64,000 nucleotides of DNA. Source: Myxococcales bacterium. GTDB taxonomy: Bacteria; Myxococcota_A; Polyangia; Polyangiales; Polyangiaceae. The position numbers and the translations under genes were made by a program. The stretch spans positions 1 to 64,000 of the forward strand of contig JACPVJ010000025.1 of assembly GCA_016191785.1 (NCBI GenBank), read 5' to 3'. Below, one piece after another: positions 52,359 through 60,301 of the stretch (its first letter is position 1; every line of letters starts with the position of its first letter). The notes beneath the pieces were generated by a model. The model was not told the origin of the DNA. It made no database searches and saw nothing but the letters and a program-made list of their open reading frames with translations.

Positions 52359-53078
52359 ATGCCTGCAGCAGCTTTGCCCTTGGCCCAGTCCTGGCCGGGC
52401 GTGGTCGTGCCGCCGGCGCTCCTCGCCCCGATGGCGACCGAGCGCCCGGTGCAGCACATACCCCGGGTGACCGCGCGGACCATGGAGCCGGACGAGTCCG
52501 AACGCCTGGTCGAGCGCTGCCGCGAGGGTGACCGCACCGCCTTTCGCGAGCTGTTCGTGCGGCACCGCACCGACGTCGCCCGCTTGGTCCAGCGTATGAC
52601 GGGGCCCGGGGCCGACGTCGACGATCTGGTGCAAGAGGTGTTCTTCCAGGTCCACCGCAGCGTGAAGGACTTCCGCGGGCAGGCTCGGTTCTCGACCTGG
52701 CTGTACCGGGTGACGGTGAACGTGGTGCTGATGCAGCGCCGCTCCGCGAAGAGCCGGCCGGTCCTGGTCGAGACGCCCGAAGGCCTCACCGCGGTCTCGT
52801 CGGGCCTGGCGCCGGACGAGGACGCCGCTCGGCACGCGCGGGTTCGAGCGTTCGGCCGGCTGCTCGAGCAGATCTCGGAGAAGAAACGCACCGTGTTCGT
52901 GCTGCACGAGCTCCAGGGCTTGTCCGCCGCCGAGATCTCGGAGATCGTGGATGCTCCGGTGCTGACCGTGCGCACTCGCTTGTTCTATGCCCGCAAAGAG
53001 CTGGCAGAGCTCTTGAGGTCCGAACCCAGCCTGGCGGCCTTGGCCAGAGAGCTGTGCACCCCCCAGGAGGCCGAATGA
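52359..53078 (+). CDS. ECF-type RNA polymerase sigma factor
   Basis: Up to 239 residues. Region 2 is AFRELFVRHRTDVARLVQRM, DVDDLVQEVFFQVHRS and ARFSTWLYRVTVNV. Region 4 is KRTVFVLHELQGLSAAEISE then VRTRLFYARKEL. Regions 1 and 3 are absent, as usual for ECF factors. In-frame alternatives at 52431 and 52482 give 215 and 198 residues; no ribosome site decides among them. It overlaps the FecR-like gene by 4 bp and is probably controlled by that protein. Confidence 0.88.
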   Translation: MPAAALPLAQSWPGVVVPPALLAPMATERPVQHIPRVTARTMEPDESERLVERCREGDRTAFRELFVRHRTDVARLVQRMTGPGADVDDLVQEVFFQVHRSVKDFRGQARFSTWLYRVTVNVVLMQRRSAKSRPVLVETPEGLTAVSSGLAPDEDAARHARVRAFGRLLEQISEKKRTVFVLHELQGLSAAEISEIVDAPVLTVRTRLFYARKELAELLRSEPSLAALARELCTPQEAE

Positions 53079-54139
53079 CCGAGCAGAGCAGTGAAGACCG
53101 GGCTCTCGAGCAGGTCACGGCAGAGCTGCGCGACCAAGCGCCACCGGACCTCGACTGGGACCGGATGGAGCGCCAGCTCATGACGCGCGTGAGCGCGGAC
53201 GAGCGCGCCACGCGGCGGAGCGGCGGGGGTCGCCTCGCGATGATCTTGGCCGCAGCGGCTGCGGTGCTTTTGCTGGTCGGGGTCGGCCTGGTGCGCAGCG
53301 ATCGCACGCCCCGCGCGCAAGCGCCGTCGGACGTGGCCACCGCGGCTCGCGTGTTCGGGCCGGGCCAGACCCAGGTCGACGGCAACCAGCTCACCGGCGG
53401 TGATCGAATCGTCGCCGAGGCGCGCCCCCTGGTGGTGAACCACCCGGGCCGCGCACGCTACACGCTCGATCCTTCGAGTCAGGCCACCGTCGAGGCGACG
53501 GGCGACGTGATTCGGCTGCGGCTCACCCAGGGCGCGGTCTCGGCCGAGGTGGTGCCGAGCCCGAAGCCCGAGACGTTCGTGATCGAGGTCGACGAGGCGC
53601 GGGTGGCCGTGCACGGCACCGCGTTCCGCGTGGTGCGCACCGAGCGCGGCGTGGACGTGTCGGTGAGCGAGGGCGTCGTCGCGGTGGGCGGCATCGGGCA
53701 GAAGCCCGGCTTCTTCCTGCATGCCCGCGACGCGGGGCAGTTCGCCAAGAACGGCCTGACCGGCGAGGTCCAGCGCGGCTCCGAGGCCCCGGTCGGGCCG
53801 ACGGCCGCCGAACCGAAGCCGGCGATGAGCGGCTCGGGCAAGGCTCCGGTGCCCGCAGCGCCACCCGAGAGCGGTGTGGCCAAGGCGCTCGAACAGGTCG
53901 CGGGCAGCGTCTCGCGGTGCTTCACGGCGGGCGGCACGCCCGGCGAAGTGCGAGTGCAGATGCGCACCCAGCTCGGCGTCACGTTCGGCGCGGACGGCAA
54001 GGTGCAAGCGATGACGTTCGAGCCGCCGCTCTCGCCTTCGGTCTTGGCCTGCGTGCAGGCCGACACGGCCAAGGTGCGGTTCCCCGAGAGCGCTCGCGGC
54101 GGTAGCGCCCAGCGTTCGATTCTGGTCGCCAGCGAGTGA
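53075..54139 (+). CDS. FecR-like membrane protein with AgmX-like C-terminal domain
   Basis: ATG 53075 overlaps the sigma stop (ATGA) and gives 354 residues. A cytoplasmic N-terminus (about 1-50) with RMERQLMTRVSADE could bind the sigma factor. One membrane segment follows (about 55-75). The periplasmic FecR domain has EVDEARVAVHGTAFRVV and GVDVSVSEGVVAV. The last 90 residues have a C-x-x-x-G start (SVSRCFTAGGTPGEV), a V-x-F-G-A-D-G-K-V strand and a second Cys (VLACVQADTAKVRF), matching the C-terminal domain of AgmX/PglI. Classic FecR lacks this tail. No TonB receptor is adjacent. Confidence 0.82.
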   Translation: MTEQSSEDRALEQVTAELRDQAPPDLDWDRMERQLMTRVSADERATRRSGGGRLAMILAAAAAVLLLVGVGLVRSDRTPRAQAPSDVATAARVFGPGQTQVDGNQLTGGDRIVAEARPLVVNHPGRARYTLDPSSQATVEATGDVIRLRLTQGAVSAEVVPSPKPETFVIEVDEARVAVHGTAFRVVRTERGVDVSVSEGVVAVGGIGQKPGFFLHARDAGQFAKNGLTGEVQRGSEAPVGPTAAEPKPAMSGSGKAPVPAAPPESGVAKALEQVAGSVSRCFTAGGTPGEVRVQMRTQLGVTFGADGKVQAMTFEPPLSPSVLACVQADTAKVRFPESARGGSAQRSILVASE

Positions 54140-54142
54140 CGC

Positions 54143-54541
54143 TCACTCGCGCCGGAGCACGATGGCACGCTCGTCGGAGAGCATCCAACGGATGCTGTGC
54201 TCCGAGTCGAGCTTGAGCCGCAGCTTGTCCTTCGCGCCGTCCTTCCGCGTCACCGCCAGCTCGACCGTGTTCTCGCGGACGCTCGCGACCTTGTACGCGC
54301 CGGTGCGCGGGTCCTCCGCGGGGACGGCCACGGTCAGGTTCGAGGCCGAGAACTCGAGGCTCGCGCCTCGCGCCCACCCGGTGGCGACCGCCACGTGACG
54401 GTCGTCGAAGTTCTCGACGCTGTCGCCGACCCAGCGACCCTCGAGCTTGCTCTGAACCGGGTGGCCACAGCCCGTGGCCCCGGCGAACGCCCCCACCCCC
54501 ACCAAAAAGCCCAGAAGGGCACGACCCGACGGCAGTGGCAT
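54143..54541 (-). CDS. Small lipoprotein of unknown function
   Basis: From ATG 54541, 132 residues; an in-frame ATG at 54559 would add six. The signal peptide ends in a lipobox-like segment (GATGC). The mature part is beta-rich with no cysteine: KLEGRWVGDSVENFDDRHVA then NTVELAVTRKDGAKDKL. This could be a small lipocalin-like or barrel fold, but no family is recognised. It is convergent with the FecR-like gene, 3 bp apart. Confidence 0.6.
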   Translation of the reverse strand: MPLPSGRALLGFLVGVGAFAGATGCGHPVQSKLEGRWVGDSVENFDDRHVAVATGWARGASLEFSASNLTVAVPAEDPRTGAYKVASVRENTVELAVTRKDGAKDKLRLKLDSEHSIRWMLSDERAIVLRRE

Positions 54542-54631
54542 GGTCCAAATCGTACCCACAAGACCTACATCTGCCTACATTTTGGCAATTGGGCTTGGGT
54601 GGCGGCCCAGACGACCGAATAATCCCGGCCC

Positions 54632-55282
54632 ATGGCGCCCGAGCCGCTGATGAGCCTGGCCCAGGTTCGAAACCTGGCCGAGGGCACGTGGGACGAGGTC
54701 ACCCGGTGGTTTTCGGCCAAGCCGGGGATCTTCACCCTGGCCCACCCCGAGCAACAGCTGCTCTTCGAGTACGCCGACCGAATGCGGCGAGCGATTCGTC
54801 ACGTGGTCGGCGACCACGCTTGGGATCGGATGTATTTCGACGCGACCACGGTCACCTTCGAGCGCGCACCGCTGCCGCTCGACGAGCGCCGCGCTCCCAT
54901 CTACGTCGACACGCGCAAGCTGTTCGGCATCCCGAATCCCGCTCCGCGGGACGACACCGCCCCCGACGTGGCGGTGGTGATTCAGGTTCTCCGAACTCTG
55001 CCCGAGCGCGTCGACCTCGACGATGACGGACGGCCGCTTCGACCGGCCCACGTGCCCCCCGCGGTGCACCTGCAGGGCTGGCTGCTCGAGCAGCACGTCC
55101 AGCACCTGGAGTACCTCGCGCGCAACGCCTGCGACGGCTTCCTGTTCGTGGTCTACTGCAATGAAGCACGGCGTCGTTCGGCCGTGGACCTGCGTGAAGT
55201 CGCGTCTTGGGCTTCGTGGCACAAACCGAGCGAGACGCTGTGGTGGGCGACGCGGCACTTCCGCGCCAAGACCTTGCCTTGA
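54632..55282 (+). CDS. Cytoplasmic protein of unknown function
   Basis: A 216-residue protein with no signal peptide or membrane segment. An N-terminal helical region (SLAQVRNLAEGTWDEVTRWF) precedes a compact region with DVAVVIQVLRTLPERVD and a tryptophan-rich end (SWASWHKPSETLWWATRHF). No known motif is recognised. It is convergent with the FGE-like gene, with 1 bp between stops. Confidence 0.65.
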   Translation: MAPEPLMSLAQVRNLAEGTWDEVTRWFSAKPGIFTLAHPEQQLLFEYADRMRRAIRHVVGDHAWDRMYFDATTVTFERAPLPLDERRAPIYVDTRKLFGIPNPAPRDDTAPDVAVVIQVLRTLPERVDLDDDGRPLRPAHVPPAVHLQGWLLEQHVQHLEYLARNACDGFLFVVYCNEARRRSAVDLREVASWASWHKPSETLWWATRHFRAKTLP

Positions 55283-55283
55283 G

Positions 55284-56258
55284 TCACTTGCAGCAGCGCA
55301 CGCCCAAGCTGTAGTCGTAGTACGCGCGCGGGTGGGCGGTCACGCTGGCCTCGCAGCCCTCGCGGGTGCTGCGCGAGAAGAAGCCGCCGGAAAATCTCCC
55401 CTTGGCGTCGTCGACCCACTCGTCCAGGTTGCCGACCATGTCGAAGATGGCGTCGCTGCCCCACTCGCTCTTGCAGTCCGGGGTCTCGCCCGTCTTGCGC
55501 AGCAGCGGTTTCCCGTTGGATTTCACCTTCAACAGGCGCGGGTCCAGGTGGTTGATGCTCGGGTTTCCGTGCAGCACCAGCGCGGGGTGCGACTCGCGAA
55601 ACACGTTGCAGCGACCTTGCTCGTACTTGTCGCCGTAGGGGTACTTGCGGTTCTTCTCGCCGCGACAGGCCGTGACCCACTCTTCTTGAGTGCACAGGCG
55701 CTTGCCCGCGTTCTGGCAGGCCTTGGCCGCGGCATCGCCGCTCACGTACCCGTTCGGGACCACGCCGGGCTTGACCTGGGCGCGCGGCTCGAACTCCTCT
55801 TTCAGCTGGAACGAAGGCGGAACCGGCACCGCCATCTCGCGCGACTCCGCGGTGTCGGACTCGAGACGCGCCTTCTGCCACCTGCCGTACTCGCGCTGCG
55901 ACTGCATCCGAGCCGGGTGGTAGAAGGGCGAGAGCTCGCGCCCCTGATCGCGATCGACCAGGGTGGCTTCGTACCGGTCCACGCAGAACCGCCCTTGGAC
56001 GTCCACCATCTCTTCCCCGCAGCGCTTCGAAGAAAACCCCCACGGGCCGGGCAAGAGACCCTGGCCCGGGGCGCGCGGCGGCCCGACGTCGCCGCCGTCT
56101 GGCAAATAGAGCAGCGCCGGAGGCGGCTCGGCGGGCTGCGCCGACGCGACCTGCACCACGCCGGCATCCTGGCCTGGCGCCGCGGAGTTGCTTCGCCCGC
56201 ACGCGGCGCCGAGCGCCACCAGCAGAGTCAGGAGCGGGCGGCGGGGCGCGGCCGGCAT
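55284..56258 (-). CDS. Lipoprotein with FGE-sulfatase (SUMF1) domain
   Basis: A 324-residue lipoprotein: signal peptide with lipobox GAAC, then a Pro-rich linker. The domain starts at FCVDRYEATLVD, with KACQNAGKRLCTQEEW, then DMVGNLDEWVDDAKGRFSGG and GVRCCK at the end. This is the formylglycine-generating-enzyme fold. Here cysteine pairs look structural rather than catalytic, so it is more likely a binding or scaffold member than a sulfatase activator. It starts 10 bp after IF-1 on the same strand. Confidence 0.82.
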   Translation of the reverse strand: MPAAPRRPLLTLLVALGAACGRSNSAAPGQDAGVVQVASAQPAEPPPALLYLPDGGDVGPPRAPGQGLLPGPWGFSSKRCGEEMVDVQGRFCVDRYEATLVDRDQGRELSPFYHPARMQSQREYGRWQKARLESDTAESREMAVPVPPSFQLKEEFEPRAQVKPGVVPNGYVSGDAAAKACQNAGKRLCTQEEWVTACRGEKNRKYPYGDKYEQGRCNVFRESHPALVLHGNPSINHLDPRLLKVKSNGKPLLRKTGETPDCKSEWGSDAIFDMVGNLDEWVDDAKGRFSGGFFSRSTREGCEASVTAHPRAYYDYSLGVRCCK

Positions 56259-56268
56259 GCGGCCCCGC

Positions 56269-56490
56269 TCACTTCCCGCGGTAGACGATCAGACCGTGAC
56301 TGAGGTCGTAAGGCGAGACGGCGACACGCACCCGATCGCCCGGCAGAACGCGGATGTGATGCCGGCGCATGCGGCCCGAGAGCTGCGCTCGCACGATGGC
56401 GCCGCCCTGATCCACCTTGATGGTGTACTGGCCACCGCCGAGGGCGTCCTGAATGACGCCCTCCATCTCCAAAAGATCGCCTTTACTCAT
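56269..56490 (-). CDS. infA: Translation initiation factor IF-1
   Basis: A 73-residue OB-fold protein from ATG 56490; the frame is open to 56538 but MSKGDLLEMEG is the conserved IF-1 start. MEGVIQDALGGGQYTIKV, LSGRMRRHHIRVLPGDRV and SPYDLSHGLIVYR are diagnostic. It binds the 30S A site. It is followed by the FGE-type lipoprotein gene rather than ribosomal or adenylate kinase genes. Confidence 0.95.
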   Translation of the reverse strand: MSKGDLLEMEGVIQDALGGGQYTIKVDQGGAIVRAQLSGRMRRHHIRVLPGDRVRVAVSPYDLSHGLIVYRGK

Positions 56491-56652
56491 GTTGGTCGAG
56501 ACGTGAAAAATGGTGAGAAAGCGCGGCGAACCTGACACAAGGGCTCAGCCGATGCAAGCACCGTTCCGGCATCGGGACAAAAGCCCGCGACGAGGCCCCG
56601 CGTGCGTCACCCGCCTGGGGCCTTTGTCAGGTTTTGGGCTAATTTCTCGGCC

Positions 56653-57336
56653 GTGTTTGCCGCGACCCTGTTCGACTACAACGGCGTGCTCGTCGACGAC
56701 GAGACCGTTCACCTCGCGGCATTTCGCGCCACGCTCGCGCCGCGCGGCATCGCGGTGGACGAGCGCACCTACTGGGAGCGCTACATCGGGTTCGACGACG
56801 TCGGCGCGTTCACCGCGATGCTCGCCGACGCGGGTCGCGAAGCGCCGTCAGCGCTGATCGCCGAGCTGGTGGAGGCCAAGCGTCCACTCTACATGGAGCG
56901 CGCACGCGCCGGGCTGAAGCTGTTCGCAGGTGCGGCAGAGCGCGTGCGCGCGTGCGCGGCTCAGGGACCGGTGGGCGTGGTGAGCGGCGCGCTCCGGGAC
57001 GAGATCGAGCTCGGGCTGGGGTTGCTCGGTGTGCGCGACGTGGTGAGCTTCATCGTGTCGGCCGAGGACACCACGCGCTGCAAGCCCGACCCCGAAGGCT
57101 ACGAGAAGGGTCTGGCGCTCTTGCCCCAGCTCGAGCGCGCGAGCGTGCTGGTGATCGAGGACTCGGTGGCCGGAGTCCGCGCGGCCAAGGCCGCCGGGCT
57201 GACTTGCGTGGCCGTGACCCACAGCTATCCCGCGCCGGTCTTGCTCGAGGCTGGCGCCGACTGGGTCGGCGAGACCCTCTCGGAGGTCACCGACGACGCC
57301 CTCTCTGCCCTGGCCACGAGGCGCCTCGGTGCGTGA
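56653..57336 (+). CDS. HAD-superfamily phosphatase-like protein with DxN motif
   Basis: GTG 56653 gives 227 residues starting VFAATLFDYNGVLVDDE. The first HAD motif reads D-Y-N, not D-x-D, so the usual general-acid Asp is Asn; the rest (GVVSGALRDE, CKPDPEGYEKGL, VIEDSVAGVRAAKAAGL) is that of beta-phosphoglucomutase/phosphatase-like HADs with a helical cap. The change could lower phosphatase activity or shift the reaction. The stop overlaps the GH113-like gene by 8 bp. Confidence 0.8.
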   Translation: MFAATLFDYNGVLVDDETVHLAAFRATLAPRGIAVDERTYWERYIGFDDVGAFTAMLADAGREAPSALIAELVEAKRPLYMERARAGLKLFAGAAERVRACAAQGPVGVVSGALRDEIELGLGLLGVRDVVSFIVSAEDTTRCKPDPEGYEKGLALLPQLERASVLVIEDSVAGVRAAKAAGLTCVAVTHSYPAPVLLEAGADWVGETLSEVTDDALSALATRRLGA

Positions 57337-58486
57337 GCTGGCCTTGGCCCTGACGCTGGTCGCAGGCGCGGCCAGCGCGGCACCTCTCGAGCGCGGGAAG
57401 GTGCCGCCGCGCGCGACCGGCTGGCAAGAGAGCGGCCTCGGCGCGGTGCGCGGCGTGACCATCGGCCCGATCGAGAGCGCCCTGCACCCCGACAAGGGCT
57501 ACGGCAGCGCCGCCTGCGCCGAGTCGCTGTCCGAGGCGCGCCGCATGGGCGCGACGTGGGTGAGCCTGACCCCGTTCGGGCGCGTCTGGGACCTCGCGCC
57601 GACCGGCGTGTCGCCGACCTTCGAGCTGGACCACGCCGAGAACCGCGTCGCCGTCCGACGAGCCATCGAGCAAGCCCACGCCCAGGGCCTGAAGGTGCTC
57701 TTGGTTCCCCACCTGTGGGTCGAGACCGGCGGCTGGCGCGCGCTGATCGATCCCGGCGACGACGCGCGGTGGGCGCTCTGGGCGGCCAGCTACCGCGAGT
57801 TCTTGCTGGGCTGGGCGAGGCTCGCCGCGGACACCGGGGTCGAGATGCTCTCGGTGGGTGTCGAGCTGCGCAGCTGGGTGACCACGTCCCGGGCGCCGAG
57901 CTTCACCGCCATCGTGCGCGACGTGCGCGGGGTGTACCCCGGCCTCTTGACCTATGCCGCGAACTGGGACGACGCCGACCGCACGGTCATTCTCGGGGAG
58001 CTCGACGTCATCGGCATCAACGCCTTCTTCCCGCTGGCGCAGAGAGAGGGCGCTCCGCGCGCCGAGCTGATGCAGGGCGGACGCGACGTGGCCAATCGGC
58101 TGGCGGCCCTCGCCAAGAGCTGGGACAAGCCGGTGATGTTCACCGAGTTCGGCTACACCACGCGACCGAACCCGGCGATCAAGCCCTGGGAGTGGCCCGA
58201 CGGCATGAGCAACGTGGTCGTGGACGAGCTGGCGCAGGCCGAGGCGTACTACGCGCTGCTCTCGGCGTTCGTCGACGAGCCCACCTTCGCGGGCTTCTTC
58301 GTCTGGCGCCTGTACGCCGACCCGCACGACATGTCGCAAGAGGCCGAGTGGGGCTTCTCGCCCCGCGGCAAGGTCGCGGAGCTGGTGCTCCGCGACGCTT
58401 TTGCCGCTCACTGGGGTGGGGACGGCCCGCGGGCCCTCGCCACGTCGACGGTTCGACCGTCCGCCGAGCACATCGGCCGATACTGA
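57329..58486 (+). CDS. Exported GH113-like glycoside hydrolase
   Basis: GTG 57329 gives 385 residues with a signal peptide (GAASA-A). A TIM barrel follows: RGVTIGPIESALHPDKGYGS, GATWVSLTPFGRVW, LKVLLVPHLWVETGGWR. SVGVELRSW puts the acid/base Glu at 179 and MFTEFGYTT the nucleophile Glu at 273. These match GH113 beta-mannanase-like proteins. Export suggests action on polysaccharide outside the cytoplasm. The overlap with the HAD stop implies co-expression. Confidence 0.82.
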   Translation: MRELALALTLVAGAASAAPLERGKVPPRATGWQESGLGAVRGVTIGPIESALHPDKGYGSAACAESLSEARRMGATWVSLTPFGRVWDLAPTGVSPTFELDHAENRVAVRRAIEQAHAQGLKVLLVPHLWVETGGWRALIDPGDDARWALWAASYREFLLGWARLAADTGVEMLSVGVELRSWVTTSRAPSFTAIVRDVRGVYPGLLTYAANWDDADRTVILGELDVIGINAFFPLAQREGAPRAELMQGGRDVANRLAALAKSWDKPVMFTEFGYTTRPNPAIKPWEWPDGMSNVVVDELAQAEAYYALLSAFVDEPTFAGFFVWRLYADPHDMSQEAEWGFSPRGKVAELVLRDAFAAHWGGDGPRALATSTVRPSAEHIGRY

Positions 58487-58491
58487 CCGGC

Positions 58492-59199
58492 TCAGGGCGC
58501 CGAGGTGAACTTCGCGGTGCGCCGCTGGGTCGCCTTGATGGTGCTCTCGTTGTCCAGGGCGCTGTCCACCGTGCCCTTGCGAGTGCGCCACATGGTGATC
58601 TCGAGGTCGCAGCTCTCGGGGTTCGAGCCGCCGGTGGACTCGAGCTTGCCCTTTTCGATCACGAAGCTGCCCGAGTCGCCCGGGATGTCGAACTCTTCGT
58701 CGAAGATGCAGCTGCCCTTGACCTTCATCGTCATGTCGTCGCCCGCGGTGGCGGCGTCCCAGGTCACGGTCACGTCGTCGGTGGCTCGCGACGGACTGTT
58801 GGTCGGCAGCGCGCCGATGGCGAAGGGGGGCGGCAGCTTCACGACGTTGCCGAGGGCGTCGTCGTCTTCGTCGCGCTCGAGCATGACCTTGAACTCGGTG
58901 TCGGCGGCGTTGGTGCCGTAGCTCGCCTGGTACACGCCCTCGGACTGGGCCTGCATGTCTTTCTTGTCACCACCGACGTCGGCCACCATCTTGTCGCCGT
59001 TTTCGAGGATGACGTAGGTGTTGCTCTCGTCACCGCCAACCCGAAGGATGGCCTCGACCTCCGACGAGCTACCGCCGGCCGTGACCGTGATGGTCGCCGC
59101 GATGCCCTTGGTGCGGATGTTCGAGGACGAAGTGGTTTCTTTCTTTGCGCAACCCGTGGCCACGGTCAGCGCCACGACAGCAATGAGCCCGATTTTCAT
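58492..59199 (-). CDS. Lipoprotein of unknown function
   Basis: From ATG 59199, 235 residues with a signal peptide ending in VATGC. The mature chain is beta-rich and acidic, with two more cysteines (GSCIFDE and SCDLEITMW) that may pair. No family recognised. The longer frame to 59370 is rejected for lack of a signal. Convergent with the GH113-like gene, 5 bp apart. The 59200-59420 gap shows no gene or clear signal. Confidence 0.65.
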   Translation of the reverse strand: MKIGLIAVVALTVATGCAKKETTSSSNIRTKGIAATITVTAGGSSSEVEAILRVGGDESNTYVILENGDKMVADVGGDKKDMQAQSEGVYQASYGTNAADTEFKVMLERDEDDDALGNVVKLPPPFAIGALPTNSPSRATDDVTVTWDAATAGDDMTMKVKGSCIFDEEFDIPGDSGSFVIEKGKLESTGGSNPESCDLEITMWRTRKGTVDSALDNESTIKATQRRTAKFTSAP

Positions 59200-59420
59200 C
59201 AAAAGAGCCTCCCAGTGCCGGAGCCTACCAGCAACATCCAGACCACCCGCGATTTCCGCGTGATGCCGCGGCCTCGCGCGCCGGAGGTAGGGCAGCCCGA
59301 TCGCGGGTGTGTGGCCGGACTGCAACAGCGGGAAACGCGGGGGAGAAATGCCGTCGCTGCCCCGTATCACACGGGTTCTGGGTCAGAGAGTGAACAGCAA
59401 CCGAGAAGGGCAGCCGCGCA

Positions 59421-60281
59421 CTATCGGGGAGTGAGCGCGGTGCTGGCGTCGACGCCTTCGGGAGTCTGCGCCGTGCGGACGACCTCGATCTGGTAGCGCC
59501 ATGCCGGCGCCGCGACTTCGCGGAAGTCGCCCGCGAGGATCTGGATCCCCGAACCGAACGTGCAGCCTGTGTTTGGCAGGTAGCTCAAGATCTCGGCGGG
59601 CAGGACCATGGCTCCGTTCTCGGCGGGCGCCGCGGACTCCACGACGGCGGCGTGTCCGGCCTCGAAGTTCGAGCAGGCCAGGGTCGCCCGCACCGTCCCG
59701 ATCGTGGCCGGCTCCCACTCGATACGCAGGTCGCGGCTCGTGTCCAGGGTGATCCCGACGGCGTCGGGAGCGCCATTGAAGCTGGGCTCGAAACGCGGGT
59801 GCTGCAGCACGACCAGCGGGGGACCCACGAGCGTTTCGTCGATCGGAGGCCCGAGCGAGAACTCCGCGGCGATTGAGATGCTCTCCCCGGCGCTCCACGA
59901 GAGCGAGGGGTCGAGGATGTGCCCGCCCCCGTCGTTGAATGTCTCGACGTCGAGGCTGGCTGACGCCCAGTCGATGTGGACCAACCCGTTGTTGTCGACT
60001 TTGGGAGTGCTCCCGGCGGGCCAGGTACACGTCGTGACCGTGTGCGCGTCGAGCGACAATCGGAGGCACGACTGGATCGGAGCTTCGACCAGCCGGACCT
60101 CGAGCGTCAAGCCGCGACCATCCTTCCGGAGGCGCACGAGTCCATCCGGTGGAGCGTACGCTTCGCCGTCGACGTGGCGGAACTCCCGGGGTGCGGTCTC
60201 GCTGGTGCTGCCGCAGGCTACGCTGAAGGCGGCTGCGAGAGAGATCGCGACTGGAGGGAGCAACGGTGCGTCGAAGCGCAT
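59421..60281 (-). CDS. Lipoprotein of unknown function, last of a three-gene operon
   Basis: ATG 60281 gives 286 residues with lipobox SVAC; a TTG at 60305 overlapping the upstream stop (TTGA) is the alternative start and would give tighter coupling. The mature part is beta-rich with four further cysteines (QSCLRLSLDAHTVTTCTW; TLACSNFE; NTGCTFG) that may form two disulfides. No domain recognised. Confidence 0.6.
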   Translation of the reverse strand: MRFDAPLLPPVAISLAAAFSVACGSTSETAPREFRHVDGEAYAPPDGLVRLRKDGRGLTLEVRLVEAPIQSCLRLSLDAHTVTTCTWPAGSTPKVDNNGLVHIDWASASLDVETFNDGGGHILDPSLSWSAGESISIAAEFSLGPPIDETLVGPPLVVLQHPRFEPSFNGAPDAVGITLDTSRDLRIEWEPATIGTVRATLACSNFEAGHAAVVESAAPAENGAMVLPAEILSYLPNTGCTFGSGIQILAGDFREVAAPAWRYQIEVVRTAQTPEGVDASTALTPR

Positions 60282-60301
60282 GGGATTCTCGGCTGGTGCC
60301 C

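Noticed and set aside
59361..59375. CCCGT-ATCAC-ACGGG inverted repeat as operator or terminator
   Set aside because: Five-bp arms without T-tract or promoter context; expected by chance in this composition.
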